NCBI GenBank assembly: GCA_964554125.1
Contig: CAZKNG010000043.1
Span: 1 to 18,321, forward strand
DNA from: JAGHBT01 sp035311885
GTDB taxonomy: Bacteria; Krumholzibacteriota; Krumholzibacteriia; Krumholzibacteriales; WJIX01
Reading direction: 5' to 3'
Length of the DNA stretch: 18,321 nucleotides
The position numbers were made by a program, and so were the translations under genes. Below the pieces are notes generated by a model. The model ran no database searches and was not told where the DNA came from. It saw only the letters and a program-made list of their open reading frames with translations. This document shows, in pieces, positions 13,384 to 18,321 of this stretch (positions are counted from its first letter, which is position 1; every line of letters starts with the position of its first letter).

Positions 13384-16167
13384 TCAATCTCTATTTGGAC
13401 TCTCAGCAGATTCAATATCCTTTACAAGTTCGTCCAGAGCCTTCTGGAGCCGCTCTAAGGATTCCCCGGTCTCCCGGAAACGTTTTTCACCCAGAAATTT
13501 TGTATAATCTTCGAAGGCGTTCTGAGCGTCCCGTATCAGAGAAGACCTGCTGACCTCGCCTTCAACTTCACCCTCAACGGATAAACCGGCCTCCTTACCG
13601 GAAAGCAGTTTCTCGAGAGCTTTTTCAAAAGTCTCCGCGTAACTTAAATTGTCGTTGTGCATAACCACTACCAGGCGCAGCTCGGGATACGCAGAGGTTT
13701 CCGCCTGTAGATATATAGGTTCAACGTAGAAAATGGTCTCTTCGAGCGGGATGACAAGTACATTACCCCTTATCACTTTCGACCCGCGCTGATCCCAGAG
13801 ACTAAGCTGTCCTGAAAGGTAGCGGTCCTGATCGATTTTGGTTTCCACCTGCTGAGTCCCCAGAACACGTTTTTCCTTCGGGAACTGATAGGCGAGAAAC
13901 CGCCCGTAATTTTCACCGTCGCACATACCGGCTATCCAGCCGATCAGAACCTGCCTGTTTTTTGGAGTAAAGGGCATCATCAGGACAAATTCCTGCTGAT
14001 CACTTCCCGGAGCTTCCCACATTATATAGTAGGGTTCAACCGGCTGTACGCCTTCGTAATATTTCTCTGTCGCGCGAACCCACAGATCCTCCTGATTATA
14101 GAATACAGTGGGATCGTCCATATGATATTGAGAGTAAACCAGCCCCTGAACAAGAAGCATATCAGCCGGATAGCGCACGTGCTTGAACAGGGAAGCCGGC
14201 ATATCGGCTTTATCATTGAATAGACCCGGGAATATGTTTCTGTATACCCGGATAATAGGATCATCCTCTTCGAATACGTAGAAGCTTACCTTTCCGGAAT
14301 AAGCGTTTACAACCGCCTTTACAGAATTACGGATATAATTTACTCCGGCGAAACTGCCGCTCCCGGCTCCCCTCAGCGGCTCACTATAGGGGTATTTGCT
14401 GCTGGTCGTATATCCGTCCACAATCCAGTAAAGCTCCCCTTTCGCGATAACGATATACGGATCAGCGTCAAAATGTATAAAAGGCGCTATTGTTTCCAGC
14501 CTGTCTCTTATCTGCCGGTGAAACATCAGACGGCTGCCGGTGTCGGTATAGCCGGAGAACAGGAACCGTGTTCCATCGAATTTGTAACCGTATATAAATT
14601 TGCGCCATAAACTGGAGACTTCGACTCCGCCTGTCCCCTTATAACGGACATAACGGTTCTGATCCCCGCTCGGGTAATCGAACTCCTCGGTTTTAGAATC
14701 CACAACAACGTGTGTTCTGGTCAACTCGCCATAGTAGATCTCGGGGCGGTTCATCTCCAGAACAGGATCTTCAACCTTAGGAGGAACATCCTTTACCAGA
14801 AGGTGCGGCAGACCCTGCGGAGTAAATTCACTGACATTTGTCAGTGTCACACCATATCCGTGAGTGTATTTAAAACGCCTGTTTACAAAGGTCTGGCTCT
14901 TCGCCGGAAGATTGTCCAGTTCCATCTCTCTTGCTGAAACCATAACCTGGCGATAGCCGGAGGAAAGCTGATAACGGTCGATATCCACGTCGGTAAACTC
15001 ATAATACAGACGGATTTCCTGAAACTGCTTATATACCGCGTCCAGGGCCCTGTAGTCCCAGAGACGCACGTTCCTGAATACTTCCCGGTTCTCTTCAACC
15101 ATGGAGCGGGTGAACTCTTCTGATACCGGAAATTCTTTCTCCTCAACTTTATTGAGATTAAACCCCCTGCGTGTAAAACAGATATTGTGCTCAATATATG
15201 GAGATTCGAGAGTAATCTCGTTGGGTTCAACGCGAATCCACTGCACAAGAGACGGAATAATACTGAGCCCGAGGATCCAGATCAGAAAGACCCACACAAA
15301 GTGAATTCCTATATGCTGCAGCGGCCGGGGTATATTCAGCATTTTTCTTGAAAGAAAGGACGGGGTCAGCTTCCTGCGCGCCGCCGGAATCAGAAGTGAA
15401 ATTCCCAAAAGAAGTGTGGCAGCTATTATAATCCAGTAAATAGGAAGGCGGATATGCGTATCTGTCCATCCCGGTCCGTGAACAACCCCCCACCCCGAGT
15501 AAAGCAGATGAAAGCGGCTCAGGTATTTTCCAAAAGCTATCACTATAATCAGAAGAGCTGAACCTGTGTAAAGGGAACGGTAGGAAAGCCCCCCCTGCTC
15601 AGACGATTCAAACTGTATCTCATTACCCTGAAGCTTTACGAACAGAGTTTTTGCCATAATAATCAGGCCGGTTATAAGAAGCCATAAGACGAGGTGATAT
15701 ATAGAATCTATAAAGGGAAGAGTGAATAAATAAAACCCTTCGCTCATCCCCAGAACAGGGTCTTTAACCTCTCCCGGTACCCGGTGAAGAAACCGGAGCC
15801 ATTCGAGCCAGTTGGTAGCGCCCCAGATTAATCCTATAACAAGACCCAGGACAACCGCAGCCCAGCGGCCGGAGCGTTTCTCCGAAGGGATAGAAAGAGT
15901 AAGAAGGTACATGATCAGGGCACCCGCGAGGCCGGACAGAACAGATAGAATCACCTTTGTCCCGAGCACCTTCCAGAAACGGGAGAAAAATCCCGCCGCC
16001 TGAAACCACAGCGCCTCGCCCCATAGACTGAGACCATTGAAGAAAAGAAAGGTAAACAGCGCCAGCCCCAGACCAAAGTAGATGGAGCCTGAACGCCTCC
16101 GCCTTATACCCCGGAAGATACTGTAGGCAGCTCCCGCGATCAGTATAAGTATTAAGATATTATACAT
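13384..16167 (-). CDS. UPF0182 (COG1615) family large membrane protein
   Basis: The 927-residue protein fits UPF0182. It has about seven to eight hydrophobic segments in the first roughly 310 residues, including LWGEALWFQAAGFFSRFW typical of the family, then a long soluble region with IRVEPNEITLESPYIEHNI (near 316-334), FEEDDPIIRVYRNIFP and QGLVYSQYHMDDPTVFYNQEDLW. It ends in a likely coiled coil rich in Glu/Lys/Leu. The soluble part probably faces outside the cytoplasm. The biochemical role of the family is unknown. GGGAGG at 16173-16178 supports the ATG at 16167. It heads a three-gene set. Confidence 0.85.
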   Translation of the reverse strand: MYNILILILIAGAAYSIFRGIRRRRSGSIYFGLGLALFTFLFFNGLSLWGEALWFQAAGFFSRFWKVLGTKVILSVLSGLAGALIMYLLTLSIPSEKRSGRWAAVVLGLVIGLIWGATNWLEWLRFLHRVPGEVKDPVLGMSEGFYLFTLPFIDSIYHLVLWLLITGLIIMAKTLFVKLQGNEIQFESSEQGGLSYRSLYTGSALLIIVIAFGKYLSRFHLLYSGWGVVHGPGWTDTHIRLPIYWIIIAATLLLGISLLIPAARRKLTPSFLSRKMLNIPRPLQHIGIHFVWVFLIWILGLSIIPSLVQWIRVEPNEITLESPYIEHNICFTRRGFNLNKVEEKEFPVSEEFTRSMVEENREVFRNVRLWDYRALDAVYKQFQEIRLYYEFTDVDIDRYQLSSGYRQVMVSAREMELDNLPAKSQTFVNRRFKYTHGYGVTLTNVSEFTPQGLPHLLVKDVPPKVEDPVLEMNRPEIYYGELTRTHVVVDSKTEEFDYPSGDQNRYVRYKGTGGVEVSSLWRKFIYGYKFDGTRFLFSGYTDTGSRLMFHRQIRDRLETIAPFIHFDADPYIVIAKGELYWIVDGYTTSSKYPYSEPLRGAGSGSFAGVNYIRNSVKAVVNAYSGKVSFYVFEEDDPIIRVYRNIFPGLFNDKADMPASLFKHVRYPADMLLVQGLVYSQYHMDDPTVFYNQEDLWVRATEKYYEGVQPVEPYYIMWEAPGSDQQEFVLMMPFTPKNRQVLIGWIAGMCDGENYGRFLAYQFPKEKRVLGTQQVETKIDQDRYLSGQLSLWDQRGSKVIRGNVLVIPLEETIFYVEPIYLQAETSAYPELRLVVVMHNDNLSYAETFEKALEKLLSGKEAGLSVEGEVEGEVSRSSLIRDAQNAFEDYTKFLGEKRFRETGESLERLQKALDELVKDIESAESPNRD

Positions 16168-16205
16168 TTCAACCTCCCTGAATATTCAAGGTCCAGTTAC
16201 TATTC

Positions 16206-16225
16206 TGTGGTTTCACTAAGCCACA
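16206..16225. repeat. Small inverted repeat in the UPF0182 leader
   Basis: TGTGG (16206-16210) and CCACA (16221-16225) can pair around ten bases, in the untranslated leader about 40 bases upstream of the start codon. It is short and could be chance. The rest of 16168-16477 holds no gene I can support, only AT-rich sequence and the promoter candidate. Confidence 0.25.
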
Positions 16226-16297
16226 AAGATTTACGGACAAAATTCCCCTTGGGTCATAAGAATGAAAACAATAAAGGTTCTTTACTCTTACATTTGT

Positions 16298-16327
16298 ATT
16301 CTGTCACGGTAGAATATTTACTGTCAA
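16298..16327 (-). promoter_or_regulatory. Possible promoter for the UPF0182 operon
   Basis: Minus-strand TTGACA (16322-16327) is a perfect -35 box, followed after 18 bases by CAGAAT (16298-16303), a weak -10. It lies about 130 bases upstream of the UPF0182 start. Confidence 0.35.
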
Positions 16328-16477
16328 GATTATTATAGAGGTGAAGTCCCCCCGATTTTCTAAGGGGAAGTGAGGTTTGCCTGAAGTTTACTGTTTTTTA
16401 TTACCTGGCATTCCTCCGAGTATTGAAGACGAAGCAATAATCCTATGGTTTATTTTTTCAAAATTATTCCCAACGAA

Positions 16478-16576
16478 ACCTGACGATACTCGCATCAGCC
16501 GCGGAATGGCCAGGCGCGGCGGGTGCTCCTCAGCCGCCGTGACAGACAAAACTGCCAGCTGCAAGCAGAGTCAGAC
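16478..16576 (-). repeat. Diverged integron attC site (99 bp) after the methyltransferase gene
   Basis: Read on the minus strand it begins GTCTGAC (16570-16576), which contains the gene's TGA stop, and ends GTCAGGT (16478-16484), its near inverse. Canonical boxes would be RYYYAAC and GTTRRRY; here AA/TT are changed to GA/TC in both arms, preserving pairing. It shares with the canonical attC at 17287-17384 nearly identical length, CTTGCA/TTGCA followed by xCTG at the same offset, and GTCTGTCAC at offset 30 versus 31, so the two sites look related. Whether it still recombines is unclear. It marks the array's left end. Confidence 0.55.
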
Positions 16577-17292
16577 AACCTTTGCTACTTCTATCTCACA
16601 GAACACACTAGATTCGTCCACCTCAGTTATCTTTGGATCCAATCCAAATTTCCTAGAGAGTGAATGGAACTCATCAGGCCTCACTATACCAGTTCGAAAT
16701 CCATCCTTGCAGACGATTATGTTGTTCCCAGTCTCATCGTAATCGATCTCACCCATTAGCCCGGCATCCGATTGGGCTTCAAACCAACTCAAGCGATCTT
16801 CCCAGAATCTCTCTGAGTAACTTGATAAGTAGATACTCCCGCCAGGTCTCGTAACTCGTAGAGCTTGTCGAAGAAGTGACTCCTGATCCACGCCAAAGGC
16901 ACTGATCCCGTTCTGGATGCACACGACCTTGTCGAATTCGCAATCGTCGAATGTGAGCTCCAGCGCATCCATCTCTATAAATTCACACTTGGAATCATCG
17001 CTTGAGAGCTGACGAGCCAGTTCCAGACTCTCCACCGCATTATCTATACCGACGACACGATTTGCCACTTCTGCCAACCGAAAGACGACGCGGCCATATC
17101 CGCAGCCTAATTCAAGGACTGCGTCGGTGCTATCAAGACGCTCCAGAACGAACTGGATCTCGGCTTCGAGGTATTGTTTGACTCGTGGTGAGGCTATTTC
17201 GTAGCAGTGGCGCATACGCTCCCCAGAAAGCTTCTCTATGTAATACCCCCCCATTGATTCTCCTAAGCTTTATAGTTCCCTTGCTTGCCTAA
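16484..17292 (-). mobile_element. Integron gene cassette carrying the methyltransferase
   Basis: The limits are the expected cut points (between G and T of the R' box) in the attC sites on either side. The 809-bp unit holds one minus-strand gene with a 37-base leader and ends with the diverged attC, as cassettes do. Confidence 0.55.
16571..17254 (-). CDS. Class I SAM-dependent methyltransferase (cassette-borne)
   Basis: The 227-residue protein has the Rossmann methyltransferase motifs: VLELGCGYGR (46-55) for SAM binding, an acidic residue ending the second strand in VVGIDNA (Asp71), FIEMDALEL (92-100), and LRVTRPGGSIYLSSYS (132-146) as motif IV/V. The substrate cannot be told; the N-terminal region does not identify a known subfamily. 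The start at 17254 has AGGAG 5 bases away (17260-17264). It is the only gene of an integron cassette, and its TGA stop overlaps the attC R'' box. Cassette genes often serve adaptive roles, but no such role is shown here. Confidence 0.8.
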   Translation of the reverse strand: MGGYYIEKLSGERMRHCYEIASPRVKQYLEAEIQFVLERLDSTDAVLELGCGYGRVVFRLAEVANRVVGIDNAVESLELARQLSSDDSKCEFIEMDALELTFDDCEFDKVVCIQNGISAFGVDQESLLRQALRVTRPGGSIYLSSYSERFWEDRLSWFEAQSDAGLMGEIDYDETGNNIIVCKDGFRTGIVRPDEFHSLSRKFGLDPKITEVDESSVFCEIEVAKVV

Positions 17293-17384
17293 CGTTGGCT
17301 CCACCTGCAAGTGCGGCTGGCGCAGCTTGTGCTCTTGCACAAGGTGTGACAGACGCGATTATCAGGTGCAAGTGCTTGTTAGGT
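17287..17384 (-). repeat. Integron attC site (98 bp) between the two cassettes
   Basis: On the minus strand it starts with ACCTAAC (17378-17384, matching RYYYAAC and holding the nucleotidyltransferase TAA stop) and ends with GTTAGGC (17287-17293, matching GTTRRRY). Inner arms CACCTG and CAGGTG pair, and the centre has a strong hairpin, CTTGTGC-TCTT-GCACAAG (17326-17343 on the plus strand). Length, both core boxes and stop-codon overlap are typical of attC. Orientation places any integrase gene to the right of the window. Confidence 0.85.
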
Positions 17385-18158
17385 GTCCCCATATACTTCG
17401 GTCAGTTCTTGCCGAAATAGCTCGTTCAGGGGCCCAAAGGAATGTAACACAGGCGTTTTTTTAAACCTAGCATTCTCGTGCCTTACAAGTTCTTTCTCAA
17501 TGAAGTCACTTATTACCGGTATTCGCGGACCGAGATCAAGCTCTTCACCGACCAATTTCCTCGCAATAAGTTCGTCAATGGCCCTACGAAGCTCACCCGA
17601 AGGCAAGATAGATTCGACAAGATGCCGGAATTCTGTTGGCACGACCCCATATTCTGCTTCAATCCAACGAATTGCGAGAAGAGGGCGCAGAACATAAAAA
17701 TACTTCTTATGCCTAATCTCTTCTCCTTTGAGGTATTCACGAAAATTTCCTTTTGCCATATGCAGATAATGGTACGCACACGCCGAAGGTGAATAGTAGG
17801 TGTCCCGCAACGCCCGTAGCCGTGAAGCTGTTGGCCGATTCTCTCGATATACAATTGGCGAACCAAGCCACTCATTAAGTGGAGGATTGGATTTCCGAAA
17901 AAGCCATAGCGCCTTTCGCAAGTCCCAACCTGTTATATCTAATTCGTCTACTATAGGTAACTCAATCACGTCGGGCTTTTTAAAAAGGTCCACCGAGAGA
18001 TACCACGAAGGCCGGCGAAGATAGAGAAATCGCACATCATAATCACTATCTACAGATTCAATTCCCCAGGCTCGGCTGCCCGACTCGTTAGAGTACAAAA
18101 TTACTACGTCCTCAGACGCTTCAATTTCTGAAAGTGCTGCATGGATTCTCTGCTCCAT
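17379..18158 (-). CDS. RlaP/YcgL-type nucleotidyltransferase domain protein (cassette-borne)
   Basis: From the ATG at 18158 the protein is 259 residues. Near its start, SGSRAWG (26-32) and VDSDYDVRF (36-44) give the DNA polymerase beta-like nucleotidyltransferase signature, a Gly-Ser pair followed by acidic metal ligands (Asp37/39/41). The rest matches the large predicted-nucleotidyltransferase family seen as COG3541/PF10127 (RlaP), whose members act on or are predicted to act on RNA; the exact substrate is unknown. A longer frame opens with TTG at 18197 but lies inside the attC, whereas GGGAG sits 7 bases before the ATG at 18158, so the latter is chosen. The TAA stop is within the next attC's R'' box. 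Confidence 0.8.
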   Translation of the reverse strand: MEQRIHAALSEIEASEDVVILYSNESGSRAWGIESVDSDYDVRFLYLRRPSWYLSVDLFKKPDVIELPIVDELDITGWDLRKALWLFRKSNPPLNEWLGSPIVYRENRPTASRLRALRDTYYSPSACAYHYLHMAKGNFREYLKGEEIRHKKYFYVLRPLLAIRWIEAEYGVVPTEFRHLVESILPSGELRRAIDELIARKLVGEELDLGPRIPVISDFIEKELVRHENARFKKTPVLHSFGPLNELFRQELTEVYGDT

Positions 18159-18165
18159 TTTTTGA

Positions 18166-18170
18166 CTCCC
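18166..18170 (-). promoter_or_regulatory. Ribosome-binding site deciding the nucleotidyltransferase start
   Basis: GGGAG lies 7 bases upstream of the ATG at 18156-18158, immediately inside the cassette. There is no comparable site before the TTG at 18197. Confidence 0.6.
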
Positions 18171-18176
18171 AAATAC

Positions 18177-18308
18177 GCCTAACGGGCTGCGGATCAACGG
18201 CGGGAGAGGACGCGAGCTTGCTCGCGGGGCCTACTGTCCGCCGCAGCCGCTTGATGGCCGGCGCGTAGCGACGGGCATCGGGCGGTTGGAAATCCGCAGC
18301 CCGATGGC
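18177..18308 (-). repeat. Third attC-like site at the right edge, of a different type
   Basis: The cassette-proximal box GTTAGGC (minus strand, 18177-18183) is canonical. Just inside it, GGGCTGCGGAT (18184-18194) pairs perfectly with ATCCGCAGCCC (18292-18302), and a central hairpin CGCGAGC-TT-GCTCGCG lies at 18211-18226. The expected partner box at the far side (about 18303-18309) does not match consensus. Length near 132 bp is within the attC range. Its sequence is unlike the two left-hand sites. The window ends 13 bases beyond it, so the cassette before it cannot be seen. Confidence 0.6.
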
Positions 18309-18321
18309 GCGGCGTGCAGCG

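Larger units (their letters stand above)
17293..18182 (-). mobile_element. Integron gene cassette carrying the RlaP-type nucleotidyltransferase
   Basis: Limits are set by the cut points in the GTTAGGC boxes at 18177-18183 and 17287-17293. The 890-bp unit holds a single minus-strand gene with a 24-base leader, closed by a canonical attC. Confidence 0.7.

Noticed and set aside
16341..16380. C-rich/G-rich pair (CCCC...GGGG) as a terminator
   Set aside because: Only four to five pairs with a ten-base loop and no U-run.
16377..16742. Plus-strand frame of 121 codons across the cassette end
   Set aside because: It runs antisense through the methyltransferase 3' end and the attC-like site, has no family features and no good ribosome-binding site.
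16484..18182. Transposon or insertion sequence as the carrier of the two right-hand genes
   Set aside because: No transposase frame or terminal inverted repeats with target duplication are visible; attC boxes overlapping the stop codons explain the layout better.
1..18321. CRISPR array, tRNA or rRNA genes
   Set aside because: No regularly spaced direct repeats and no cloverleaf or rRNA-like conserved stretches were seen.

Overview
The window is bacterial and points to an anaerobe. All genes supported here lie on the minus strand. Shine-Dalgarno sequences, sigma70-like promoters and integron attC sites argue against an archaeon, although the energy genes (HdrABC, TfrAB-like, Kor) are of the kind best known from methanogens and anaerobic bacteria. 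No oxygen-respiration gene is visible. The species cannot be named from the sequence.

Region 1 (about 11470 down to 1) is one long co-directional operon that runs off the left edge. It starts at a good promoter near 11437-11463. Gene order is hdrC, hdrB, hdrA, an SdhB/TfrB-like iron-sulfur protein, an SdhA/FrdA/TfrA-like flavoprotein, a 2[4Fe-4S] ferredoxin subunit (KorD), then 2-oxoacid:ferredoxin oxidoreductase (OFOR) subunits in the order alpha', beta, alpha, beta', gamma, then a DsrE-family protein and a TusA-family sulfur carrier (partial). Most junctions are short or overlapping. The layout suggests one electron-transfer assembly. It would join 2-oxoacid oxidation (Kor), a fumarate/succinate-type flavoprotein pair, and a heterodisulfide-reductase module that may act on a protein-bound or small-thiol disulfide. 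The DsrE/TusA pair would be the sulfur-relay end.

The most striking point is the OFOR. It has two alpha and two beta genes from what looks like a tandem alpha-beta duplication, but the copies have decayed reciprocally. Alpha' has lost the YPITP threonine (YPIRP). Beta' has lost all four cluster cysteines and the GDG/NN thiamine-diphosphate motif. One intact alpha and one intact beta remain, each in a different duplicate unit. This predicts an asymmetric complex with a single active site.

Region 2 (16167 to 11639) is a separate three-gene set: a large UPF0182 membrane protein, a small flavin-split-barrel (PNPOx-like) protein, and an SO_0444/DUF318-type metal-efflux permease with a C-terminal heavy-metal-associated domain. 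A possible promoter lies near 16298-16327.

Region 3 (about 16478 to 18321) is an integron cassette array without an integrase in the window. It holds two cassettes, one with a SAM-dependent methyltransferase and one with an RlaP-type nucleotidyltransferase. They are bounded by attC sites of 98 and 99 bp that share internal sequence, plus a third, different attC-like site at the right edge. The array's left end abuts the upstream region of the UPF0182 gene.
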